Numbered from the stretch's first letter, positions 18,538 through 28,573 are shown. The stretch: 64,000 bases of DNA from DATFVJ01 sp963727015 (GCA_963727015.1 CAVSEV010000005.1:806001-870000); one strand, 5' to 3'. Translations and numbers: made by a program. Notes: generated from the sequence alone by a model not told the origin.

Positions 18538-19391
18538 ATGGCGGATACGGACTCGATGAGCGCGGACCCGGCCGGCTGGGGGAGCCATCGGGTTGATTTG
18601 CAGATCGAGCGGCCCCACCCGGCTCGGGTCTATGACTACCTGCTCGGCGGCAAGGATAACTATGCCGCGGATCGGGCCGCGGCCGGGGAGGGCCTGAAAG
18701 CCAACCCCAATTCACGGATCCCGCCGAGGGAGAATCGCGCGTTCCTGCGCCGCGCAGTGCGCTTTCTGGCTCGGGAGGCGGGCATCAGCCAGTTCCTGGA
18801 CATCGGCACCGGCATCCCGACGTCCCCCAATGTGCACGAGGTCGCCCAGGACATCGAGCCGCAGGCGCGGGTCGTATACGTGGACAACGACCCCATCGTG
18901 CTCACCCACGCCCGGGCCTTACTCACCAGCAGCCCGGCCGGCAAGGTCGCCTACACCGACTCCGACCTGCGCGACGTCGGCAAGATCCTCAGCTCCCCGG
19001 TCCTGAATGAGGCGCTGGATCTGAGCCGCCCCGTCGCGCTGCTGCTGATCGCGATCATGCATTTCATCCCCGATGCCGACGATCCCTATGGCCTGTCCGG
19101 CCGCCTGCTCGCGGGGTTGCCTCCGGCAGCTACCTGGCGTTGTCGCATCTCACTGGCGACTTCGACCCGGCGGCGTGGGAAGGTGTCGCCGCGGTGTACC
19201 GGCGCAGCGGGGTGGCCTTGCAGGTTCGCTCCCGTCCGCAGATCGAACGGTTCTTCGCCGGGCTGGACCTGATCGACCCCGGCGTCGTGTCGCTGCCCCG
19301 CTGGCGGCCCGACCCCGGCGACATGGGCCAGGCGAGCCCGCCGGGCGATGCCGCGGTCTCGGTGTATGGCGGCGTTGCCCGCAAACCATAG
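18538..19391 (+). pseudogene. SAM-dependent methyltransferase (DUF574 type), one-base frameshift
   Basis: ATG 18538 follows a GAGGAG ribosome-binding site. Residues about 20-190 are typical: RPHPARVYDYLLGGKDNYAAD, FLDIGTGIPTSPNVHEVAQ (SAM site), VVYVDNDPIVLTHARALL, and ALLLIAIMHFIPD. At about 19121 the frame breaks. The sequence TTGCCTCCGGC lacks one C relative to LPSGSYLALSHL, and the remainder (SHLTGDFDPAAWEGVAAVYR to the 19391 stop) is in another frame. Both halves are otherwise undamaged, so the break is either very recent or a sequencing error. Members of this actinobacterial family are of unknown substrate. Confidence 0.8.
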
Positions 19392-19953
19392 CTATGGCCG
19401 CAGAAACACCAGCGGCAGCGCCCCCGGCCGGGCCAGCCCGGGCCCGCATCGTCGAAGTGCCGGCGCTGCTCACGGGTCAGTAGCTGGGGCCCCGGCCCAT
19501 GTCCCCCTTCCGGCTTGCGGACGGACAGCCGAGCAGCCCAATAGCAGTCCGCCACCGCCCGCAGCGGGAACGCGGCCTACCGCGACGGGCCGCACGGGGC
19601 GCTACCCGCGCGTAACGTGTGGCATCCAGCTGTCGATCAGGGAAGAGCGGGGAAATCGAAGTAGAGGGAGGGAACGACCAGAGGACCCTGTAACCGCGGG
19701 TCTTGAGCTGTCGCTGCGCGCGGCGTGGCGTCCCGCAACGGTCACGCGCTGGCCGCGCAGCCGGGCGGTTGGCCGCGGAGGAGTGCGCCTCGTCGCCCAT
19801 CGCGCGGCAGGGCCGGGTGGTCGGTAACCGGACGGATCGCCGGGGGCAGGCGAATCGCGGGCCGAGTTCGCCTGCCCCCGGGCCCAGATGTGTCAATCCC
19901 CGGTAGTTCGAAATCCGCCTGAGACGGTTATCTCGAATCCGGTGAGGATCGGG
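19392..19953. other. 560-bp interval without a supportable gene
   Basis: Open frames on both strands are compositional. No recognisable family, ribosome-binding site or RNA structure was seen. Confidence 0.4.
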
Positions 19954-20833
19954 TCAGCACAGCCCCGAATAGGCGCCGCTCACCCAGGTGGTCCATGGGG
20001 ACCAGTTGGTGCCGTCTTGCGACATTATTACCGCCGCCCTTGCGTTGCCGTAGGCGTCATAGGTTGACAGCGCCCCGTTGACGGGGTTGATCTGCCAGTA
20101 CCCGCGCTCACCAGCGGATCCAGTTGCATACTGATTGCCGCCGGATTCTGCCATGGCAATAGACGCCGCCGTGACCGCGGCCGAGGGTGACCCTCCCGCG
20201 GACTCCCACAACGCCTCGAGGCCGCTGCAACCCAGCGTCCCGCTAAGCCCACTGGCCTGCTGGGGGCTGCTAGCGCCCGCCAGACTGCCCTGCGAGGGCT
20301 GCGGTCGGCTCGCGCCGCCTTGCCCGGCGTTGCCCCCTGCCGTGCCCGTGGCGCCGGTAGGGGAGGCCGTGGGGTTTTGCGGGTTGGTGAGTACCTGACC
20401 AGGGTAGATCAGATTTGGGTCGCTGATCGTCGACCGGTTCGCCTGATACAGCGAGCCCCAATCGTCGGCTCGGCCATAAAACCGCAAGGCAATCGCGGAC
20501 AAGGTGTCCCCAGGCTGGACGGTGTACCTGGTGCCTGCTGTGGCCTGCGCACGCCTGTCCGGCCGGGCTGGCCGGGCAGTTCGGCTGAGCCGATCCCACC
20601 ACCGCGTCCAGACTTGCCCTGACTACTCGCTGGGTTGCCGCTGCGTGGTGAGGCTGGGTGGCCTGATGGGCATGCGGGTGCGGAGCCGCTGCCAGCACGC
20701 CCACCACCGCGAGAGCGGGCGCCGCCTTGCCAGCCTTCAGGGCGACCTTCTCCGCTGCGGACGGGGTCACATGACGCCCGCTCCGCCTGATATTCCTCTT
20801 CCTCTTCCTCCGCTGTCCGGATACTGAATTCAT
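19954..20833 (-). pseudogene. Secreted LysM plus transglycosylase-like wall hydrolase, frame-disrupted
   Basis: The N-terminal part (ATG 20833) is basic and then hydrophobic (APALAVVGVLAAA), as in a signal sequence. In a second frame the mature part follows: a LysM domain reading TVQPGDTLSAIALRFYG to YPGQVLTNP, a Ser/Gly/Ala/Gln linker, and a lysozyme-like domain with AMAESGGNQYATG, GYWQINPV and a C-terminal TNWSPWTTWVSGAYSGLC. The frames join through an indel somewhere between about 20530 and 20620. The product would bind and cleave peptidoglycan outside the cell. The catalytic Glu is probably the one in AESGG. Three GACAAAT repeats lie about 115-150 bases upstream of the start. Confidence 0.75.
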
Positions 20834-20947
20834 GCAACTCCTAACGCCACGAACACGCCCGCCTACTCAGGCTGCCGCCCTGTTCGCCGGGCCTTCCTTA
20901 CGCTCCCCCATTCGGAGCAGCATGCCAGGACATCTCGCTCCTACGCA

Positions 20948-20982
20948 GACAAATAAGACAAATATCGATTATCAGGACAAAT
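20948..20982. promoter_or_regulatory. Three GACAAAT direct repeats upstream of the LysM gene
   Basis: Perfect heptamers at 20948-20954, 20957-20963 and 20976-20982 in a locally A/T-rich stretch. On the minus strand they read ATTTGTC, towards the LysM gene. They may be regulator sites or part of the promoter. The rest of 20834-21667 has no gene I can support. Confidence 0.4.
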
Positions 20983-21667
20983 CAGTGGAAGCAGCTATAT
21001 AGTTCGCGGGATCGCGCCGCCCGAGCGTCCTGGTCGGCGGGGGCCGAACTGCCGCCAGCGGGCGGCTCTGCCCGCACTGCTACCCGCTCCCGCGCGAACT
21101 GGCCGACGTCGCCTGTGGCCATCGAGATCTGCCCGTGATAGCCGGCCAAGTCGGGGCAATGGCTGTCACACAGGGGAGCATTCGCCAGGTGTCATTGGGC
21201 TCACAGACCACTAGCGTCGTGGGCCACAGCCGAGCACCGGGTGTGCCCGGCCGATGACGGGTTCGCAGTCGCCGGGCAGCGCAGGGCCAGTTCTGGCGCC
21301 GTCTCGGTAACGTCCCGGTGCTGATTGCGCCCAGGATCAGGTCGGCAACCCGCAACACGAGGGGGAGAAGCGCGATGGCTCGGGCTCACGTGGGACTCAA
21401 GATCGTAATCAGCCAGCCGCGGGCCGGGCGCGCGGCGTCCCGCAGGCCGTCGCAGACCGCTGTACTTACATCTTCAATCCAGCCGGCGGAGCGGAGCCGA
21501 ACCGCCGTTTGCCCGGCGAGTAGCTTGCTCGGTGGCCGTGGATTCTTGGCTTTCTCGCTGTATTGACGGCATCTCGCTCCGGGTGCTGACTCCGGGCGCA
21601 AGCGACAGTTGGGTGCGTGGATTGGATCGCTCTTCTCCCGCGGCCGGATAGTCCTCGCCGCCACCGG

Positions 21668-22498
21668 TTACCGCGTGCGGCGGCGGCGCTTGCGCCGTCT
21701 CGCCTTTCCTCCGTTGCTCTGCGCCGCCGCGCCTCCGTGCGCGTGCTTCGCATGTCGCTCCTGTTCCGCCTGCGGTGGGTTCGCGGCGGCGCTTTCCCCG
21801 GAACCGCGGGATCTAGCGGCGTCAGACGCCGCCTTGCCCGGTGCCGTACCAGCGGGCGCGGACCGGCCTGACGGCGCGTCGCGGTGCCGCTGCGGCGAAG
21901 ACCCTGCGCGTCCTCGTGCGGAACTGGCGGGTACGAAATTGGCCGGTACGGGACCGGCTGGGCCAAGTACGGCTGGTACGGGGCCTGCTGGCGCCGCTGC
22001 GGCAGGCTCACCACTGGACGACGCAGTTGGGCGGGCGCCGGGGGGCGGGGCGGCGCCCGGCACGCCGGTACCCGCCGTCTCGCCCGCCATCCGGCCGGCC
22101 GGCGGTCCGCCCCCGAGGCGGTCGTCTGGCCCGGTCCCCGCATGCCCGGTCCCCGCATGCCCGGTCCCCGCATGCCCGGTCTGCGCATGCCCGGTTCCGG
22201 TATGCCCGGTTCCGGTATGCGCGGTCTGCGCGTGCCCGGTCTGCGCGTGGACGGTTCTGCGGTTCGGGGTGTCGCTGATAGGAGCGCTGCGGGCCGGGGT
22301 GCTGCGGGCCGGAGCGCTATGGGCGGCACCGCCGCGTGCCTCGTCCGCGCGTGACGCCTGGGTAGGTGACGCCACCCCGGTGGACGGGACAGCCGAGGTC
22401 GCGCATTGCTCAGCGGTTGCCGCCTCATGCTCCGGGTGCGGCCTCGATACATCACGTGCCCGCATGGCCGCGTCCACTGTTACGCGCATTCCTGGCAT
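21668..22498 (-). CDS. Low-complexity, probably disordered protein with basic C-terminus
   Basis: The 276-residue frame starts at ATG 22498 with GGGAGG six bases upstream, the main evidence that it is real. The N-terminus has a more complex segment, MPGMRVTVDAAMRARDVSRP. Most of the rest is Ala/Pro/Gly/Thr-rich. Five-residue HAGTG/HAQTG/HTGTG repeats come from a 15-bp minisatellite (22141-22245), and the end is KARRRKRRRRTR. An overlapping plus-strand frame would be Cys- and Pro-rich and is less plausible. No function is recognised; nucleic-acid contact by the basic tail is a guess. Confidence 0.5.
   Translation of the reverse strand: MPGMRVTVDAAMRARDVSRPHPEHEAATAEQCATSAVPSTGVASPTQASRADEARGGAAHSAPARSTPARSAPISDTPNRRTVHAQTGHAQTAHTGTGHTGTGHAQTGHAGTGHAGTGHAGTGPDDRLGGGPPAGRMAGETAGTGVPGAAPPPGARPTASSSGEPAAAAPAGPVPAVLGPAGPVPANFVPASSARGRAGSSPQRHRDAPSGRSAPAGTAPGKAASDAARSRGSGESAAANPPQAEQERHAKHAHGGAAAQSNGGKARRRKRRRRTR
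22141..22245. repeat. 15-bp coding minisatellite, 7 copies
   Basis: Seven units of CATGCCCGGTCCCCG and variants, read on the minus strand as five-residue HAGTG-type repeats. Confidence 0.88.
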
Positions 22499-22580
22499 CC
22501 GCGCCTCCCGGGACTCAGTGTCGCATTCGTCGACCTGGAGCCGGCCGGGTGGTATAGCGGTGTAGCCGGCGCGGCAGGGC

Positions 22581-22632
22581 TAGGCCCGATTGATAGGCCC
22601 GATTGATAGGCCCCATTGATAGACCCCATGGA
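22581..22632. repeat. 13-bp tandem repeat, 4 copies
   Basis: Units of TAGGCCCGATTGA; two perfect, two diverged. They lie in the spacer upstream of both the low-complexity gene and the MFS gene. Otherwise 22499-22925 holds only the uncertain MFS N-terminus. Confidence 0.85.
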
Positions 22633-22925
22633 TGGGCCGGAGCAGCGGCTTGATGGGCTGGAGCGCAGGCCGCGCGTCAATGGCGCCTGCGGGTGGCCCG
22701 TACGCATGACAGCCCGGCGCCTGTGCTGAACTTGCCAGATGGCCAGGTAAAGGGCGTGACCGGTGAGCTTGACTTCAACCGCACGTGATGTCGTACACCA
22801 GGCCTGAGGTGCAACCGGGCACGGGATGGTGACTGGACATCGGATCGAAACGACCGCCGCTATGGCGGGAGGTATTCGAAGGCAAGCGCGGCCGTCTCAC
22901 CGCAGGTCTGCTGATCCTAGAGGCC

Positions 22926-24227
22926 GTGTTCGCCATCGAGGCGCTCATGGCGATCACGATCCTGCCCGCGATCAAGGCCGACCTTGGCGGCCTGTCGCTC
23001 TACGGGTGGGCTCTGGCCGCCGCGAGTTTCGGCGCGTTCGGGGCCATCCCGATCGGCGGCCGGGCAGTCGATCGGTTCGGGCCGCGCCGCCCGCTCGCGG
23101 TCCTGCTCGCCATGTTCGGCTCCGGTCTCGTCATCTCCGCATTGGCGCCAAGCATGCTCGTCGTCGCGGCCGGGCGCTTTCTCCAGGGGGTTGCGGCCGG
23201 GGCGTTGTACGCGGTGTCCCTTGGCGCGGTCGCCAAGACCTATCCCGAGCGACTGCGGCCGCGGGTACTTGCGCTACTTGCCTCGATGTGGATTCTGCCT
23301 GGGCTGTTCGGCCCGCCGCTCGGCGCGGCGATCGCGACGGCGTTCAGCTGGAGGTGGGCGTTCGTAGCGCCGGTTCCCGTCCTGATCATCGCGGCCTGGC
23401 TGGTGCTGCAGGCGCTTCCTGGCACCAGGAAGGCCGACGGGCCAAGGCTGCCGTTGCGCTGGCCGCTGCAGCTCACGCTCGGGGCGGGCCTTTTCCTCGG
23501 CGGCCTCACCGACCCCACACCCGCCAGTTTCGCGCTCTGCCCGGCAGGCATCGCGCTCGGCCTGCCCGCGCTCGCCCGCATCATCCCGGCCGGATCATTC
23601 CGCGCACGTCCCGGGATACCCGCGGCCGCGGCATCGGCATTCCTGCTGTCCGCGGCCTTTTTCGCGGTGGACGGTTTCGTGCCGCTGATGCTGACGAGCG
23701 TCCGGGGCCTTACCGTCGCGGCCGCGAGTGTGGTGGTGGCGTCGGCCACGGTCGCCTGGTCGGCAGGGAGCTGGTGGCAGTCCCGCCACGCGGAAACCTG
23801 GAGCACGACGTCGCTGGTGACCGTCGGCGCCGCGCTCGTGGCGATCGGCACGATCGGCGTGGCGGGCGGCCTCGTCAACCTGCCCATCGCCACGACCTAC
23901 GCGGGCTGGACGGTGGCAGGCGTCGGAATGGGCATCGCGTTCCCGACGATCCCGCTGGCCGTGATGGGCGCGACGGCCAAGGGCGACGAGGCGGGGGAAC
24001 TGTCGTCGTCCCTTCTTATGGACACCCTCGGCGTTGCCATGGGCGCGGGTCTCGGCGGCGCGAGCGTCGCCCTCACCGCGGCTGCGGGCGCCGGACTGCG
24101 CGCCGGGCTCGCGGGCGCGTTCTGTGTCGGCCTGCTGTGCGCGATCATGCTGCTGCCGATCGCCCACCGGTTGCCGCGCCGGCCGCAGGACCGGCCCGGC
24201 AGCCAGGTACCAGCCGGTTCCGGCTAG
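22926..24227 (+). CDS. MFS transporter (drug-efflux type)
   Basis: The frame encodes many hydrophobic helices. It has a motif A-like GGRAVDRFGPRRPLA between helices 2 and 3, a GRFLQGVAAGALYAV helix 4, and a motif C-like helix 5 with GLFGPPLGAAI. GTG 22926 gives 433 residues, but the same frame is open back to 22833 and encodes a sensible N-terminus (WREVFEGKRGRLTAGLL) without a standard start codon. A CTG start or a small frame error near 22860 is therefore likely. The substrate is unknown; the nearest relatives by pattern are multidrug exporters. The gene is followed by the inverted eis-like pseudogene. Confidence 0.8.
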   Translation: MFAIEALMAITILPAIKADLGGLSLYGWALAAASFGAFGAIPIGGRAVDRFGPRRPLAVLLAMFGSGLVISALAPSMLVVAAGRFLQGVAAGALYAVSLGAVAKTYPERLRPRVLALLASMWILPGLFGPPLGAAIATAFSWRWAFVAPVPVLIIAAWLVLQALPGTRKADGPRLPLRWPLQLTLGAGLFLGGLTDPTPASFALCPAGIALGLPALARIIPAGSFRARPGIPAAAASAFLLSAAFFAVDGFVPLMLTSVRGLTVAAASVVVASATVAWSAGSWWQSRHAETWSTTSLVTVGAALVAIGTIGVAGGLVNLPIATTYAGWTVAGVGMGIAFPTIPLAVMGATAKGDEAGELSSSLLMDTLGVAMGAGLGGASVALTAAAGAGLRAGLAGAFCVGLLCAIMLLPIAHRLPRRPQDRPGSQVPAGSG

Positions 24228-24450
24228 GGCGTGGTCTCCCGCAGATCTCTGCCGGCGACGATATTCGACACCGGCTCCTCGAGAACAAGCAGGGCCTTGC
24301 CGGATCGGCGCCTGGAGCACCGCCCGCATCCACCGAGATCTACGGGACACCAGCCGTTGCCCTAGGTCGTCCATAAGCCGAACCAGGCGTGCTGCTCGCG
24401 CCTGCGCGCAGCCGTTCTGAATCACGCCGCCGTTCTGAATCACGCCGGGC

Positions 24451-25686
24451 TCAGAACACCATTGGGCACCATGGGGCCGGGTCCCAGGACATGGCGGCGG
24501 AGACTGCCGCCACCGCGGCTGGCCGCAGTTCCTTGATCACCCCGGCGCCGGCCAGGGCACCAAGCCTGGTACCGCCGAGGTACGCGGCGCCAAGCGCGGC
24601 GACGGGCATCCACAGGTCGGCCGCATCACCGGTCCTTTCGCACTCAGCCACCGCGGCTCCGGCCGGTCCCTCCGCCTGCAACCGCCAGCGGCCCGTGTTC
24701 CAGGGACAGAGCTCGTCGGTCACCTCGATCACCACATTGCATGCGCCGGGTGAGCGCCGCGGGAAGATCGATAAGGCGGATCCAGGGCCCGTCCCTGAAG
24801 CGGGCACGCGCGCGGCGCGGGTCGGCGAGAAGATGGAGAAGCGGGTCGTCGACGGGCCGGTTCTCGGCCACGACCTTGCGCGTCAGATCACGGCTCAGCA
24901 GGTCGCGCCGCAGGGCCGCAGCCGCGGCCGGGCCTTCCGCCATCAGCTCCCAGATCCTGATGGTGCCCGCAGGTATCCCGTCCTCGTCCCAATTGGGTGA
25001 TGCCGCATAGAGGGCGTAGCCCCGCGGATCCGATGCGTCCTCGGCGAGCAGGCACCGCAGCGGTGCGCTGCCCGCTCGCCGGTACGCCGGGTCGTAGAGA
25101 ACGGCGTCCCACCAGCGGTCGTCCCTCATGAACGACCCCGGGCGGCAGGGCAGCAGGGTGTCGTAGACCTTCGCGAGTTCCTGCCTCGCCTGCTGCGGCT
25201 CCGCGATCCCAGCCGCAGCCGCGGATCGCACGGTGCGCCGGGCGTGAACCGCCCGTCGCCGCCGCGGATGACGAACGAGGCGAGAGTGGAAGCCATCCCT
25301 TAGCCGAAGCGCCCGTAGATTCCTGCCTCCGACGCCCACAGCGCGGCGACCGGCTCGCTCCTGTCGTGGATGTCGGCAAGCTGCCGCTTCATCAGGGTGC
25401 GCAGGATGCCGCGGCGACGGTGCGGCGGCAGCACGGATACGCCGCTGACACCCGCGGCTGGCAGAACCGCGCCCGGCACGCCCAGCATGATGCTGAACGC
25501 GCAGGCGGAACCGGCGATCACGGCACCGTCGAAGGCGGCCAGGCTCCTGTCGAACTCGAACCGTTCCCTGAAGTGCTGAATCTCGGGCTCGGCGGGCCAG
25601 GCCGTGTGGAAGGCGTGCTCGTCGACGGCGCGCATGCCCGCGAACTCCTCTTCCGTGATCGGGCGCACCGGATAGGGCTCATCCAT
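24451..25686 (-). pseudogene. Eis-like GNAT acetyltransferase, multiply disrupted
   Basis: ATG 25686 (GAAGG upstream) starts MDEPYPVRPITEEEF, followed by a GNAT domain with SVLPPHRRRGILRTLM. After GIYGRFG an in-frame TAA (25300-25302) stands where the family has Tyr. The sequence continues in frame for about 25 codons (GMASTLASFVIRGGDGRFTP). It then shifts frame near 25230 into the central domain (ELAKVYDTLLP, GYALYAASPNWDEDG). It shifts again near 24735 into the C-terminal SCP2-like domain (VVIEVTDELCPWNTGRW ... SWDPAPWCPMVF). A nonsense change plus two frameshifts make a genuine pseudogene more likely than for its neighbours. Intact Eis proteins acetylate amines, including aminoglycosides. 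Confidence 0.82.
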
Positions 25687-25894
25687 CTTGCCTTCGTACC
25701 CCGCTTGCGCCCGCCGCGGCGAATGGTTTTCTGCCGTGCCTGCCTCCGCTCGCGCGCAACCGGGAAACAAATGCGAGCGCGAGCGGGAGACAGGCGAGTG
25801 CCCAAGCGGGAGACAGGGCGAGCGCGCAAGCGCGGCGGCGCCTTTGGCCGTGGAACGTGCTCGCCAGCCGCTACGGAGCTACAGTGCCCGCATT

Positions 25895-26989
25895 ATGGTT
25901 TCCCGCCAGCTTGCCGGCCCGCTCGCCGCGCTCGTCGCACGTGGCAGGCGGGTACGCGCGTTCGCGCGCAGGCAGTTCATCACCCGCAACCGGCGCTTGT
26001 CCGCCGTGCTTGCGGCCGTGACGATCGTCATCGGCGTGGCAGCGGTGCACGTGTCCCAGTCCTGGTTCTCGCCCGGGGTCATGATCCTGCCGGTCCTCGC
26101 GGGCGGGTTGCTGCTGCGGGTGCGGGCACTGCGGATCCTCTTCGCCGTCGTCGCATTGATGCTCGCCTACGACGTCATGGCGGGGCGGGCCGGGCCGGGG
26201 ATCATCGCAACCATCGTCGTCGTCGCTGTCTTCGCCTATGTGCTCGCGAGGACAAGGGAGAAGCTCGGCGTGCGCGGGCTGCGCGGCGACCAGATGCTCA
26301 TCGAGCTAAGAGACCGCCTCCGCGCGCAGGGGCAGCTGGCGGCACTGCCGAACGGCTGGGGTTCACGGGTCGTGCTTGAACCGGCAGGCGGATCGTCGTT
26401 CGGTGGCGACTTCGTGGTGTCCGCGGCCGACGGTAAGGGGCTGGAACTGGCGCTCGTCGATGTCTCGGGCAAGGGGATCGACGCCGGGACGCGCGCGCTG
26501 CTGCTCTCCGGCGCGTTCGGCGGGCTGCTCGGGTCGGTGCCGAAGGAAGAGTTCCTCGGCGCTTGCAACGGTTACCTGCGCCGTGGCGCCACCACCGAGG
26601 GCTTCGTTACCGCCATTCACCTGTCGGTGGACCTGATGACGGGCGAGTACGTGCTTTACTCGGCCGGGCATCCGCCTGCGGTCCAGTTCGACGCGGGCAG
26701 CGGAAGCTGGCGGATAACGCAGGCAAGGGGGATAGTCCTCGGCGTAGTCGCGGACCTGCGCTGCATTCCCGAGCGCGGCATCCTGCGGCAGGGCGACGCG
26801 CTGCTGCTTTACACCGACGGGCTGGTGGAGGCGCCCGGCAGGGACATCGACGCCGGCATCGACCGCCTGCTCGGAGAGGCCGATCGGCTGGTAACCACGG
26901 GGTTCAGGCAGGGCGCCGCCGAACTTGTGCTTGCCATGAAGACCGGGCATGCCGATGACTGCGCGCTCGTCCTCATCTGGCGAACCTGA
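25895..26989 (+). CDS. PP2C/SpoIIE-type serine phosphatase with N-terminal membrane helices
   Basis: This 364-residue protein has about 3-4 hydrophobic helices within residues 30-120. A SpoIIE-like phosphatase domain follows: SSFGGDFVVSAADGKGLELALVDVSGKG, GAFGGLL, YSAGHPPAVQF, LLLYTDGLVEA and HADDCALVLI. The metal-binding Asp residues in GGDF, DVSGKG, YTDGLVEA and ADDC are all present. No sensor (PAS/GAF) domain precedes it, so the membrane part may sense or localise. It would dephosphorylate an anti-anti-sigma factor or similar. No partner gene is adjacent. The ATG at 25895 begins just where a Met-rich extension ends. Confidence 0.88.
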   Translation: MVSRQLAGPLAALVARGRRVRAFARRQFITRNRRLSAVLAAVTIVIGVAAVHVSQSWFSPGVMILPVLAGGLLLRVRALRILFAVVALMLAYDVMAGRAGPGIIATIVVVAVFAYVLARTREKLGVRGLRGDQMLIELRDRLRAQGQLAALPNGWGSRVVLEPAGGSSFGGDFVVSAADGKGLELALVDVSGKGIDAGTRALLLSGAFGGLLGSVPKEEFLGACNGYLRRGATTEGFVTAIHLSVDLMTGEYVLYSAGHPPAVQFDAGSGSWRITQARGIVLGVVADLRCIPERGILRQGDALLLYTDGLVEAPGRDIDAGIDRLLGEADRLVTTGFRQGAAELVLAMKTGHADDCALVLIWRT

Positions 26990-27023
26990 CGCTGGCGCGG
27001 CAGGCGCCCGCGCGGGACCCGCG

Positions 27024-27785
27024 TCAGGAACGGCCGAGGTTGAGCAGGAACTCGACCGAACCATGGTTCTGCGTGGTGATGGGCCCGAAGCTGGGGTTGG
27101 GGATGTCCCAGGTGGCGAAGGTGACGGGGATCGAGCCCGACAGCTTGATGGTGTTTGCGGCATGCTCGGCTGTCAGCTTGAAGGTGACTGGACGGGTCTG
27201 GCCGCGCAGCGTCAGGTTGCCTTGCGCGGTGTAGGTCTTCGTTGCACCCGCGGCCGGCATTGGGTCAAGACTGATCGGCCGGGTCAGGGTGAAAGTGGCC
27301 GTCGGGTAGCTCGACGTGTCCATGATCCGGCCGTTGAACTGCACATCACGCTGGCTTTTATCGCTTCTTACCGTGGCCATCGCCACGGAGAACGTACCTG
27401 CGGTCGCGGCCTGGCCGGCGATCGTAAGATGGCCGCTGACGGCGCTCGTCCTGCCGACGGCCGTGTTCTGCTGGCCGAAGGGGACCTCATTGACGCGATA
27501 GCCGGCCTGTGAGCCGCCCGCCACCGTCCAGGTCCCTGCGAGCGACGCAGCTGCCGCAGAAGGGTTCCCGGAGGCGGGCGCGGACGGCGCCGCGGACTGG
27601 CTGCCAGATGCCTTGGTGCTGAGCGAGAACGGCGCAGGTGCCTTGCCCGCCACGAAATGGATGTAGATGAAGGTGCCGGCTACGGCGAGCGCGGCGAGGA
27701 CGACGACGCCCACGACGGCGCCAACCAGCCACCGCATCCAGTGGCGTGGCCCCCAGCGTCGTGGACGTGGATTGCCGGCTGACAT
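27024..27785 (-). CDS. YceI-like lipid-binding domain protein with N-terminal membrane anchor
   Basis: The 253-residue protein begins with a cytoplasmic basic stretch and one membrane helix (WLVGAVVGVVVLAALAVAG). A Ser/Ala linker is followed by a YceI domain: GTWTVAGGSQAGYRVNE, VGRTSAVSGHLTI, MATVRSDKSQRDVQFNGRI, SYPTATFTLTRPI and GNLTLRGQTRPVTFKL. YceI proteins are lipocalin-like and bind isoprenoid chains. Lying next to the hopanoid operon, a link to isoprenoid handling is tempting but is inference only. ATG 27785 has AGAGGA upstream. It is divergent from hpnC across about 870 bases. Confidence 0.88.
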   Translation of the reverse strand: MSAGNPRPRRWGPRHWMRWLVGAVVGVVVLAALAVAGTFIYIHFVAGKAPAPFSLSTKASGSQSAAPSAPASGNPSAAAASLAGTWTVAGGSQAGYRVNEVPFGQQNTAVGRTSAVSGHLTIAGQAATAGTFSVAMATVRSDKSQRDVQFNGRIMDTSSYPTATFTLTRPISLDPMPAAGATKTYTAQGNLTLRGQTRPVTFKLTAEHAANTIKLSGSIPVTFATWDIPNPSFGPITTQNHGSVEFLLNLGRS

Positions 27786-27910
27786 AGTCGTGATCCTCTG
27801 CACGGGTTCATGTTCGTGGCGTAGCCGTCTGATCATCTAACCAAAGGCTGACCGCATGTTCTCGCGCGTTTCTCAACAAGCTATGAATCCGCTTGGCTCC
27901 CGGTGCGCGC

Positions 27911-28007
27911 CGGTGTCAGGGTGAAGAGCCGGTGTCAGGGCGAAGGGCCCGGTGTCAGGGCGAAGGGCCCGGTGTCAGGGCGAAGGGCCGGTATCAGGGC
28001 GAAGGGC
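27911..28007. repeat. 19-20-bp tandem repeat, 5 copies
   Basis: Units of CGGTGTCAGGGCGAAGGGCC; three are nearly identical, the first and last diverged. Confidence 0.9.
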
Positions 28008-28110
28008 CGGGACGCGCGCCACGGGATCCGGGCGCGCGGCATGGAGAATTACGCTGCCACGCCGAGGGTAACGAGATAACGATATGGCTACGGTGACGCT
28101 ACGGCCGCGT

Positions 28111-28148
28111 GTTTCGCCGGGGAAACTTCTGAGTTTCGCCGTTGAAAC
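28111..28148. promoter_or_regulatory. Paired GTTTC-N6-GAAAC dyads
   Basis: Two 16-bp dyads, GTTTCGCCGGGGAAAC (28111-28126) and GTTTCGCCGTTGAAAC (28133-28148), start exactly 22 bases apart, about two helical turns. This is the arrangement of two operator sites for a dimeric regulator. The target promoter is unclear: yceI-like start is 326 bases one way, hpnC about 500 the other. Confidence 0.5.
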
Positions 28149-28573
28149 CGCCGGCCGCGGCGGGTTATAGCGGCCCTGGAAAAGCTTCGTGTGGCCGGGT
28201 TTGGCGAGTGAAAGCTGAGCCGATGGAATCCGGCTGCCGGCGACGGCCCGGCCGGGTCAGGTTTCGAGGCCACCGGGTTTACCGCGTGAACAGCCGCCGC
28301 GGCGAACGATCACAGTGCCGGCAAGGCTTCCTGATGCCCGCCGCCGGGCGGCCCGGCTGCCGCCCGATGGCGGCTTAGCAGCAGCTCAGCGGCAGCCCAG
28401 AGGCGGCGCGGCGGCTTGCGATCAGGCTGTTGCGCAGGGTAACTGTGTCGGGTGTCCACGGCACGCCTGCCCGGCGGCGGGGTAGCCAGCCTGCTGCAAG
28501 GACGCCCGGATTCGTGCGGGGGGTTGCGTGACCCGCGGCTGGGTAATTCCGCTGGTACGGGCGTCGCCTGAAC

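Noticed and set aside
20834..21040. c-di-AMP (ydaO-type) riboswitch before the LysM gene
   Set aside because: Such riboswitches often precede wall hydrolase genes in actinobacteria, but I could not find its conserved core segments here.
22141..22245. CRISPR array
   Set aside because: The 15-bp units are contiguous, without spacers, and lie inside a coding frame. The same applies to the repeats at 10393, 38189 and 61285.
21609..22565. Plus-strand Cys/Pro-rich protein overlapping the low-complexity gene
   Set aside because: Unusual composition, no ribosome-binding site, and the minus-strand frame has both a clear site and more typical composition.
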